Below are positions 21,301 to 33,300 of a DNA stretch of 64,000 nucleotides, one piece after another. A program made the translations under genes and the position numbers. This DNA comes from Nepenthes gracilis. Its lineage: Eukaryota; Streptophyta; Magnoliopsida; Caryophyllales; Nepenthaceae. The notes beneath the pieces were generated by a model that was not told the origin of the DNA, ran no database searches, and saw nothing but the letters and a program-made list of their open reading frames with translations. The stretch covers positions 9,324,501 to 9,388,500 of the forward strand of contig BSYO01000013.1 of assembly GCA_033239525.1 (NCBI GenBank). Reading direction: 5' to 3'. Every line of letters begins with the position of its first letter. Position 1 is the stretch's first letter.

Positions 21301-24300
21301 AATGTTGAAGTCTCTTTATATAGACTCCTTTGTTGCTTCATGACTGTTGATTGTTGAGTCATCTGAATAGTTGATAGTGGAGCATGTGGAATCTGCTTTT
21401 GTTAGTGGATGGATAACTTTTTCACGTGGATGAACAGCTGGGATTCCCTTTATCTGCCATAAAGGATTCTTCTTTTAATAAAGTAAATCTATTAAGATAT
21501 GCTTGTACGGTTGCATCACACTATTGCTATTGTTATTAGTCACTGTTGATTTTGGATAAAGTAGATATGAAGTAAAACATCACTTGGAGTTGCTGATCTA
21601 TCATGGGACTTTGCTGTTGCTGGATGGCATCTTCAACATATTGCAGGTAGCACTTGATAATTTGAAGATCTCGGAAAATAAATGTAAAATGAGTGTTTTT
21701 TTTAGACAATGCTTTGAAGTCAAAGGGGTCCTAAGCAAAGAGGCCTCTGTAGGGATCAAAGGCCAGTGGATTAGGAGGCCGTGTGGAGGAATCAGAAGAA
21801 TCCCGACATCAACCCATTTTGAATAGTTTGCTGTAGTTCGGCTATAAAGTCACCAAGCTGGGCCTTCTCTGACGACTTCTTAGATGTAACCAATGGGCTT
21901 GGGGACTTGGATGGACCTGGTGGCAGAACTTCTATCACGGGTGGTTCCGGAGGAGCTGATGGAGTAGCAGTTGGTGGCGGAGGTGGTTGAGTAGGCGGAG
22001 GCAGCTGCTAAGGCACCTCATGAAGTGCTTGTTTGACAGTCTTGGGACTTTGAAAATATGCTTGCATGTAGACAGGAGTAAATTGATGATGGTCAAACTT
22101 ATCCCACCATCTGACTTTAAACTCTTGAACTCTAGATAATTGTGTGTTTGGATAAAATTGTTGACAACTGAAAACCCATGTCATAATTCATGGGATTTCA
22201 AAATCAATGTAGAAGGTAATTTTTTTTGATAAGGGGGAAACATCGTTGCCAAGTTTTCCATAGTAGAGCCTAGACTCTTGAATATTAGATGGATAAATTG
22301 CCGAGTTGGACCAAAGTAAATCCACCATTTAGTGAACCAATTTGACAAGTCTTTGGACATTTACTATCAAATTTAATGAACCATGAATGGCTGTAGGAGC
22401 GTGGATAGAAGGCATTATGCTGGGTATCCTTATAATCTTGGTAATTATAACTAGTGGGATAGTACTTAATTGAAAAAGGTTTGGTAGTCTAAAGAGTGAG
22501 GGCAGTCTCTCTAGGTTGCCTGACTCTCATTATTTTGCATATTGAATAGACAATAGAATTGTCTTGGGGACTACAATGATGTTTAAGTTCAATGGATCCT
22601 GAATCAATAAGGATCAATTTGTAGTATTATTGGGTTTTGGTTGAATCAGCGGTGTGACAGAGGCATATATCCTCAAAAATTTGTTTGGTAATGGTCAAGA
22701 GGTCTTTGAGCAGCAGTTGCCAGATTAGGGACAATCTTGGCTATGTGGAGGTTTTGTGGCTTGGTGATGTAATTGGATTGAGTTTCATTAGGCTGTGTGG
22801 TAGTGGAAGATGAAGCCTGTTCTGGTTTGTAGGTTTGGACAGTATCTTTGAATGAGAGAGGTGGAAAATCCCTAAGGGTGGAGAATTAATTGGATGCTGG
22901 GATGGTTTTTTGTGGAACAGGCATTGCATAATCTTTTGCTGATTGCTTAGTTAGTGTAAGAGGGCTTGGAAGGGCTGTTTGTTTATTGGGTTTTGATGGC
23001 ATGGTGTTCCTTTAAAAATATCCTTGTTGAAAAATCAGGTAAGGAATTTAAAGTTCCTTTAATGAATTTGATATCAAAATAAAAAATTGATAACATTAAT
23101 TGCCAACGGGAAAAAATTTGTTTTAAAACTAAATTTTTAATATCTTTTTGTAAAACATCTTTTGATACGTTGTAATCAATACGTAAAAATTTTTGTCATA
23201 TAAATCATCATGAAATTTGGATATGCATAAAATAATGGATAAAATCTCGCTTTTGATAGTTGAATTGTTTTTCTGATGGCTAAGCCAAAGTCCTGAATGA
23301 AATTGTATGATTTGGATGCATGCCCTATACTCTAATTGTTGTTTAAGGATACCTTGGTATTCTATGTCGGAGGCATTGTTTTCTACTATCATGAATTCAT
23401 GTGGATGTGATATTCCTAAACAAATAAGGGATTGAACCTGTTGTTTAAGTGTTCTAACGATTATAGTATGCTGATCCGTCTATTGGATCGGGTTCTTTTG
23501 GAGCCTTGGATATAAAGGCTTACGTATTTGTCTAAGCTTGGAGATAAAATCAGTTACATAATTGAGATATCCTAAAAATCTTTGAAGTTTATTTTTATCC
23601 TTAATTTTATCTGGAAACTTGTTAGCAAATTCAATTGATCTTTGAATTGGGGCAATTGTATGCTAATATATGTTAATCATAAAAATCTGATTTTTGTTTG
23701 AAATAATTTTATTTTATCTGCAGGTACAAAATGATCTATTTTGTTTAATAATACTGAGAAATTGGTAAAGATGTTGATAATGTTGATCAACTGTTCTTGG
23801 AAATACTAACACATCATCTATATAGACTATTATGAAGCTAGTATAAGGACTAAATATTTGATTCAGAATATTTTAAAATTCTAATGGTGTGTTCTTCATT
23901 TTGAATGGCATTGTGTTCCATTCATAATATTCAAATGGGACTATGAATGCTGTTTTATATCGATTTTGTTTGTTGATTTGGATTTGCCAAAATTCACTTT
24001 TAATATCAAATTTTAAAAATATGTTTACATTGTATAACCTATTAATTAGGTCTTTTTTATTGGGGATTGGATACATGATCCACTATAATACTTTGTTTAG
24101 TGGCTTATAGTTGATTACTAATATGGGAACACCTTGTTTGAGTTTAGTCAGTTTCATGACATAAAAGGATGGACAACTCTAAGGTGATTTTGATGGTTTA
24201 ATTAATTTTTTTATTTATTAAGTCTTGGTTTTGCCTTTAACAATAATTTATAATTCTTGATTCATTTGAATAGATCTTGCTTTTGTGGGAATTTTGGATT

Positions 24301-27300
24301 CGTCAAAATCCTTTCCATAAAGTAGATTGACTTGGTGCTGTTTTCTATCCTAAAAGGCATTGGGGAAGTTGGCATTGATATATATATATATTTCAATTTG
24401 TTGTTGCACTGTTTCGATTTTGTTTTGAATGATTGGATTAGTTAATTGTTGTTCTAGTTTTGCTAGTTCTATTTCTTCTTGTAAATACTAAATTTGTTTT
24501 TCTTTTCTTGATTTCAAATTAATTTGTTTATAAATGGAGGATGCTTGTAATTCTTGAATTTTTCTTTGTTTAACTGTATGGATGAAAGGGAAAAGAATGA
24601 TTTCTCCTAATTTTTGGGTTGATAATCCTTTTGTGAAACTAGTAAAAGGATAGATTTGAGTAAAGAGATGAGTTCCTAGAATGATATCATATTGTAGATC
24701 TTTTACAAGGATAAATGTTGATCGGAAGCAGTGAACCTGATTGCATATTATTGCATTTGTTAATTTATAATTAATATTTAGTATGGATCTACTTATTGTA
24801 TGTAGTTTCTCTGTACTTTTTTGGTAATATTTAGTTAGAATTAGTCTTTCTTGCTGTCAGTTTTGATCAGCTCTAGTATCTAAAAGAGCTATTAATTTCA
24901 AGTGGAATTCATTGCTAATAACTAATGTAATTTGGCAATACTATTTATTGAAATTAATTTTGGTAATTAGTTGCAACTATTGTTCGTCATTTTGGTGCTT
25001 GTCTTCTTGAGTAGGTGTTGTTAAATTAGATTGTGAGGTGGAGGCTTTATTTGGATTTGGTTGTAATATGTTTGATTTAAGTAGTAGTAATCTAGTATCT
25101 ATTTGTTATTCTGTAATTGTTTGTTCTTGTGTTTGATTTTTTAATTCTTTGATTTTTTCTTTTAGTTGTTTAATTTCTTGTTGTAGATCTCTTGTGATAA
25201 TTTGTTTGAATAAAAATTGGGATGGATATTTTTTAAATATCTTTATTAAGCAAAATGGTTCTGGATTTTCCTTTTTTTTTTTTTTTTGCTCGAGTTAATA
25301 GGTTTTTTTATTTCAAATAGTATTGGTGCTTAATGTTTGTGTCTTCAATTTTTTCTATATTATCGATGAGAAATTCCTTCTCATCCTTTGTTCTTAGCGT
25401 ATTGAGTTGTTGAAATTCACATTCGCATAAATGTCAAATTTCATTATTATTTTGTTCTTGATCTAATTCAGAATAAGTGGATGTATTGCTAGATTCATTT
25501 TCTTGAATTTCATAAATTTGATCTTCCTCTTGGTCTGTTCTGGTTCTTCTAAATCACTGAGAAATAATGAGGTTAAGTTGTTACACATTTGTTCATTATT
25601 TTTAATTATTCATATATATATATTTTTTAAGTTTACACGAGTCAAATTTATGACCAAGTCTTTTATATTTCTAATATATTATCTTGGATGTTTGGTAGTT
25701 TGGTTTAGTTGTTCTATTAGTAGCTTTAGATTTTCTTGTATAATTTCTGTATGGCTTATTATGTTGTGTAGTTGGATCAGATTGTTTGTAAGGTTTCCTA
25801 GAATATTTTAATTTAGTTCTGGAAGGTACTTTTAGTTTGCCTATGCCATATTGTTGGCAAAATGTCCCTATTTGGGCTTTAAATTGTTTGCTATCTTTAT
25901 GAAATTTTGCTTGTTCTTTATGTTCTTGACATAATTTGAATTATATTTGTTTAAATTGTCTACAACTCCACTGCTCCTGGCTAATTGGGTCCCCTCGTAA
26001 CCGAGCTTATCAAAGTCAAGGACATACACAGCAACTTGCTTTGAATACCCTGAAAGTGATTTTTGGCTTGCATTCAGATCTGCAGGAAACACCAAGCACT
26101 ATCAGTAATGCCCATTTTCTTTAATCTCCCTTTGGCCAGGATTTTGTCCTTAGATCAGAGCCACATATGAAACGCATGTTTTCAAATCACTTGTTTCCCC
26201 AATCAAAGCGTAGCAAATTTCACTCTTTACATTACTTTCCAAAAAGGGCCTTTATGCACTCTTTGCATCAAAATTGCTATTTTGAGTTAGTTTTTGGCTG
26301 CATTCACCTGCAATGACCATTAAACTGGTAAGACAAATCACTCAGATTTTGGGCAAACACTTTTGTAGCCAAGAGCAACTCTGCTTGGCACGGTGTATGT
26401 ATGCTTTCACCGTAGATTAATTTTATTGCCATGCTGAGGGAGAATTTTCTATACTGTACAATGTATGCCAAGTACATCAATCACGAAAAAGGCTGAATAG
26501 AGGACATGATGGCCCATGAAGTAGGAAGCTGGTTTCTATTAAATTGTTCAATGTTGTTTTGTAGGCTTGAGTCCTGAAGGCTCATTATTACCTCCATACA
26601 GTAATTGTCACCGATGGATGATTCTAGTTGATTTGATTCTCACCTCAGGGGACTCTTTGGGTCTTAACTTAATAGACTAACTGGCAGTTTGGTTATTGTT
26701 ACATTCTCTAGTATTTCTGTTTTAACGTTGTTACATTCTCTAGTTACGGTCTCACTCCACTATTGCTTCTTTGTATTCTGTTTTGTTTTTGGTTCTTTTT
26801 GTTTTGTTCCATTATTTTGTTTGCAATTGATGACGTTTTTTAGCTTTTGCTGTTAGAATAGATTGTAGATCAGAAATACTTTTCATGGACCTCATGCTAC
26901 TATAGGGATTTAAATTTTAATGCTATTACTGACCAGAACTTGAATATCCTCTACCTGTAATTTTTTGTTTTCCTTTTTGTTTCAGTTTCCAGGCATCGAA
27001 CGCTGATGAATATATTTGATAAAGCACCCGTGGTTGACAAAGATGCATTTGTAGCTCCAGGCGCCTCAATAATTGGGGATGTTCAAGTAGGACCAAAATC
27101 ATCCATTTGGTATGGGTGTGTCTTGAGAGGTACTTTTATTACTTTTTTCTAAATTTAAATTGATAGCAGGTAGCGTGATGTTTTGGTAAAAAAGGTTTTA
27201 GGTCACTACATAAATGATCAATCTTATCATAGGACCATAGCTCCTTAGGTAGCACAATGTTTGATAATATATTTTGATGGGTCCAACATCAAAACAGTAT

Positions 27301-30300
27301 ATTATGCGGACATGAATGTTAGAAACTGAACTGTCAGAATGGGTTGTGTTGTTAGAAGACTGATTGTCAAACCAATCTGAATTGTCAGAAGACAAATTGT
27401 AAGAAGATGAGCAATCAGACTAGTTCAAATTGTTAGTGGACATACTGTTAGACCAGTTAGGATAGTCAGAGGTCGGATATTCAGAGAAATGTACTACTAG
27501 CTAGATGGACTATCAGAGCACAGTCTCAGCACCAAGGACCTATGGTCTGTTGGCTGCCCTGCCTGAAGGTCCGATTTGTCAGTGGGTTGAGTTGTCAGTT
27601 AGGGTAGAAATGCCAAATTGGCATAGGCTAATGACCAGAGTAAAAATGTCCACACTAGCTGGCTTGCCACATCAGCAATGGCCAAAATGTGTTGTTTCAT
27701 GGGTTATGCGCACTGAAAACCCTAAGAAATAACCTATTAAGCCCACAATCTTTCAAGCAACCATTTAGAACCCGAAATTAAGGGTATTTGGCACAATATT
27801 ATTATCTCATTCAGTGAAACTGTCATCAAGACTGCCACAAGCTAACTAGAGCCATCCTAGGGGAGGATAACAGGCACTTTCACTAAATAGTAATTATGGA
27901 GACTGAATCGATTACGAGTCAAATCAATCAATTATCCAGAATAACTAAGGTTGGGAGGTTATCTAGTAATGTATGCACAATTACATGCTTGAGGGAGGTT
28001 ATTAGACCATTCTCCGCATTGGTCCAATGTTTCCATAAATACAAGCCCCTTTATCACATATATGAGCACCTTCCACTTGCCTGAGCAATCCTTCTCTTAC
28101 AAAACAATCCTAAAAAACCTGACAAAATGTCCTACAGCACCTGCAGAAAAAAGGTTAGGATCTTATCTTCTAGAGAACTTTCTCCCCTGAAGATAAGAAG
28201 ACACAAAGCATTGCCCTCCAAAAGCCTACTTTCCCTCTCTATATCTTGCTTTCTAGTTTGCCTAGCAGACACTGACTTTAGTGCCAAATAGTAAATTAGG
28301 GAGTTATTCTCATGGCTTTGAGCTCTTCTTTTGGTTTGTGGTATGCAAGACAGGGCTAGGAGATCCAAGAGCTCATTTTAGAATCTCTTTAGATCAAATC
28401 TGAATTCACTATACACATCACATTTCAGTCTAATAATTTGAGGGTTGGGTATGTGCAACCCCACAGTATTTTTAGGAGGGGTGTGCCCATGAAGTGTGGT
28501 TTGCATTTTGTAAACTTTTGTGTACCAAAGTATATTTGTTGTTTGGCTAGGTTTATTTGCGGTTTTAGGCTTCTTCCAGCCACCATTTAGGGATTTGCTG
28601 ACATCTTTTCATTAATCCATCTTCTTCACTGGTTATGGAAAAAAATGTGAAATTTAATTAGAATAGATTCAGTTAGAAGTAACTCATAGGTAGCTTAACA
28701 AGTGACCAAAATCTAGAAAATGCTTCTTTTAAATTACAAAAAATAAGAAAGCAAGACAATACACATTTCCTGGAGCCAAAAAGAATGGAAAATCATAAAT
28801 CGTCCTTGTTTACATACATCCATCTTAACATGATAGAATTACAGTGAAGAAACGAACCAATAACAATGATAGAATAAACAGTAGAACACCAAATACAGTT
28901 TCCAATGAACAACATAAATGAAAGTTTACATCCAGTTAAATAAAATGAGAAAAAGTTCTGTTGGATGTCCATTCCGCTCAAAAATAAGATAATCACCCTT
29001 GACAGTAGGGCCCTTCGACTGCAAATCATCAAACATCCATTTATATACAACAGTTTACACAACATGCCTGGCATGGAAAAAGCAACCAACGTATTGCAGC
29101 CTATAAAACATTTATCTGCAGAAAATAAGTCATAAATCAGCAACTGTGTTAGTAGTAATTGGAGATCATGAAAGCTCCCAAAACATGTAAAAGCAGCACG
29201 TTGGCTCCTTAAAATCATGGAATATAATTGAAATGGGAAATTCATCAGTAAAATGTCAAACAAGTTTGCTTCCATTTTTTTGTTCAATTCATCTTCTTCT
29301 GTTGTTATGGAAAAAAATCTGAAATTTAATTAGAATATATCAAGTTAAAAGTAAATTAGGCCCCATTTGGATGCAAGAGATAGGCGTTAGAATTTGGAAT
29401 ATAAATTAGAATCATAGGCCTAAATTCAATTCAGTTTTTTTGCGTCGGATTGAGTTAGAATTCTAATTTCATGTTCCAACTTTTTGGAATTAAAAAAGTA
29501 GGATATTTCTTTGTGATTTTTAAGGATAGAGTAAAAAATTGTTATTATGAGGTTGAAAATTGTTTTTCAATTAGATATGATAAACTCGAATAAGATGAGA
29601 CTCGAAATAAAATATGTTTGATTGTTTGAGTTGGGTAGATGTAGATTGACAATGGTTTTGTTTTCTAATTTATTATTTTAAAAAAATTATGTATAAGTAT
29701 TATTTAAAAACTTAAAAGCTAATATTCTAATATGTGTTTTCTAAAAATATATTAACATAATATGTATTCATAAAATACTATCAATATCCAAAAATAAAAT
29801 TTTTGAAATTATATTATATTAGATTTTCATACATTAAAAATTTTAGAATTTATATTATATTACTTATTTTTTTTATTTTTATGTATGGGTTTAAAGATCA
29901 ACCTTATCATAACTTTAATTTTCTCTCTCAAAATTGTAATTCTTTATATAGTTCAAATAATAGAAATTAGAGTCTAACCAATTTCAATTCCAACAGAATT
30001 GAAATAAGACTTATATTTTTCAAATTTTATTTCTAATTCTGTAATCAAAATGGACCCTTATTGTTAACTCAACAATTGACAAAAATCTAGAAAATGCTTC
30101 CTAAATAACAAATAGTGGGAAGGCAGGACAATACACCTATATTTTTATGCAACCAAAAGAATACAAAATCATCAGTCATCCTTGTTTCAATCCATCCAAC
30201 TTAACATGACATGGACTTACAGCTAAGAAACTAATTAATAATGATGATAGAATAATGGGTACATCACCAAATCCTGTTGTCCTGCCAAAATATCAACAGA

Positions 30301-33300
30301 AAATAACAAATAAATCAGCAACTGTGTAAATCCCAAAAATCATGTAGGAGCAACATGAAGTGATGCAGGGGAAGGGGAAAGTAGGGGAAGGGAAGGAGAA
30401 GACTTGGGAGAAGGGGAAGAAACAGGAGGAGGAGGAGCAGAAAGAAGAGAAGCAGATATCAACAAAAAGAAGATAGTCACAATCACTTAAATTTCATTTA
30501 ACTTATCAATAATCCCCTTTTAACATTAGAGTTAGAATTCTTATATAAAAAGACTTTCCTACTAGGTTAATTATAAAACAAAATAATTGCCTAATTAATG
30601 GGGGAATAATTTGACATAAATTCCTAAAATAAAATAAAATCTCATCAAATAAAATTTCTCAAATAAAATTATAATTAAATAAAATATAATTATTTTTAAT
30701 CAAATAAATTCAAGTATCTTCTAATTTAAAATATCTCTAATGTCTGCATCATGTAGGCTCCTTGAAATCTAAAGTACAAGCAAACCAAGAAAAAAATTCA
30801 AGCATCATGAATGAAATCATCAGACACAATTTGGGATATTCAAAATTTCTATGATACAAAAATTTATGCAGATTGATTTCCAAGTAAGCAACAAAAAAAG
30901 CACTAATATAATATGTTACAAAACTAGGGTGGACATGGAAATATGGAAAATGTCATATGGACAGCGTATATATATATACCATCTTAACACCCCAATTGTA
31001 TAAACTGTCTATAAAGGTTATTCATGTAAGATTAGAAATATTATCATCCTCTTCAATGTCATCCAATCTCTAATCAACCTTGATTGGACTAGAAGATGTT
31101 TAACATTCTTGGCTATGAATCAGTGTCTCACCTATCTTAGTATCTTAGGAGTCAAAAAACTAGTAAATAAATTAGGAACACAGCATCCGGTGCTAAATGC
31201 TGATTCTGATGCACCAGTGGCAGTAGGATTAGCCAATGCATCACATGCTTCTTGTACGATGCTGAAACTTGTGAGCTATTATTCTTCCGCTGCCTTGAGA
31301 TGTCAATCTGATCATTAGGATGTCAAGGTTATGGACTACTCAAGGTGTCTAATCCTGCACTTATTAACAGTCTTGTGCCACTTGTATAAGATTGCATAAT
31401 TGATCTCCCTTTTCTTGATGGTTTCTCACTGTATACTTTGGGTACTGTTGCTTGATGGGACATTTTAATAGGAGGTCTGAAGACTTACCCAAAGAGGCCA
31501 GAAAAAGAAATGGTTTTATTATTATTTTCTGTCTTTATTCTATGGCATGCAAACAGTTTTGTTCTTTTAGGTAATACCTATTATTGTCTTTTAACATCTG
31601 CAAATGTCATTTATTGTTCTTTGGTAGCTTTTTTACGTACTTGTATATCTGTGTTTTTAATGACCTATGTATCAAGTTTAACTTTAAAAAAATTGTTTAA
31701 AACTTTTCAAATATGTAAATACATGAAAAAGATGGTCAAGTTTGGTATATTACTTAGTTTTAATGTGGTCATGAGAAATAAAATGTGTCAATGGTGTTTG
31801 ATACCAATTTATGTCAATGGATATGGCTATGACCGTTAGTGTTGCTGTTACCGTTACCAATATTTCTTATCACTGTGTGAAGTTTTAATTGTTGTTATGG
31901 GAAATATGCTCCTTGGTCAGCAAGCCCTGTTGCCGTACAGCAGATTGAGTTTCTAAGGATCACAAAGGACAATTTGACCTGTTTGCTTATGAGATACAGC
32001 CAAAGCCTTGTCACCCTCATTCACTTGGAATGATCAAATTCACCTAATCAAATATGAATTGGGATCAGGCACCAAAGCAAGAAACATTATTATATTTAGC
32101 CTTTCTATGCTTTCCCTTTACTTGTTCCACCTTTCTTTGAAGAGATTTCACATTTGGACTCTTGAGAGCAACGACCATACATCCTCATCAAAGAGATGCT
32201 TCAGAGGAAACATAGGACCCATGTGCATGATCGGGGCAATGCCCTAATTTTGAGTTGCGACAATGATTTTGCTACCATGTGATTTTCACTTCAAATCCAT
32301 ACCTCATCTGCATTAATAAGAATCCATACATCATCTACATTAATAAGAAATTTCCTGCCTATTAATTTATTACTTAACCTAGAAATACTCAGTTCATTGA
32401 TGTTGCAAGATTGTTCAGTGATGGATTCAAGAATTGCTTTGGCCACTCAACAACGTCAAAATTGTGAGAAACATAAATGCATAATTTGAAGTTGTACGAG
32501 TCTTTTACCATGCCATAACCAATTTAGGCAAGTTACTTAACCATGCCAACAATGGCAATCACACTTTACTTCCATCGTTTTCTTGAGCTATGTTAGGCAC
32601 ACCTCATGTGCGCCAAGGCTCGAGGCACAAAGCCTGTCACCTTTATATACCTTGGTGAGGCTCATCAAGATGCGTGCACATTTTTTGGAACAGAAGGTGC
32701 TTAGCTTGAGTGCTCCATATTGTTTTTCTCAAAAAGGCATTTCATTGTTTCTTTTTGAATCAGCTATTAATTTAATTGTTACTTTTAATCCAACTTTGTG
32801 TTTATGGATTGGGATTAATTAAAGCAATGAGTGGCTCAATAGAAAAATGGATGGAGAGTATGATGAGGATAATAAATATATATTCGATGATGATTATTTG
32901 ATGTAGAATTATATAGCTAAAGTTATTGGACTAAACAAGACTGCATGCCACCCTAAACTGAAAAGTAATGTGAACCTCAAATGATATGTGCATCTAAGGC
33001 TATTCATTGAATATTATAAATAATGAATATTTTAATTTAGAGGGACATATAAAGAAGAAGTCATTCAAACTTACAAGCTAACAAAAGAGAAGAAGATGAA
33101 CTTTTATTTGATGATGAGAGTACATATTAGTTTTTACTATGAGTATTCTGAAAATAATAATCCAAGTTTGTTAATAAAATTTATTATTCTTGTACATTTG
33201 TGGCTAGTTATTCTTGTTAATTACCATCTTATATATTGTTAGTTAAATTATGAGTTTATAATTATTTTTAGGAACATTTTTTGGGATTTTTTATTTTATT

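Larger units (their letters stand above)
13789..25966. mobile_element. Element 2: rearranged endogenous pararetrovirus with inverted pieces
   Basis: A composite with a plus-strand piece (unknown ORF, promoter, leader, movement protein; 13789 to about 21115, split by a copia element) and a minus-strand piece (promoter, unknown ORF, RNase H, RT, protease, coat; about 21116-25966). The two promoter/unknown-ORF segments form an inverted repeat of about 1.9 kb per arm (13790-15690 against 21116-23020), perhaps 85-90% identical. All reading frames are broken, so it is older or less constrained than element 1. Shared movement protein and unknown ORF place it in the same viral group as element 1. Confidence 0.75.
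12321..26985 (+). other. GAMMACA1: Intron 1 of the gamma-CA gene (14.7 kb)
   Basis: Runs from the donor at 12321 to the acceptor ttcag at 26985. 12321-13200 and 26371-26985 look like ordinary AT/T-rich intron sequence. In between lie an antisense exon fragment, the rearranged element 2 and a copia insertion, listed separately. Confidence 0.9.

Noticed and set aside
28793..29287. 164-codon minus-strand ORF
   Set aside because: It lies across a tandem duplication whose second copy does not keep the frame, has no domain and is hydrophobic by AT bias.
31109..32822. Small ORFs in intron 2 (60-110 codons)
   Set aside because: No recognisable domain, codon use like intron DNA, and no conservation to a second copy.
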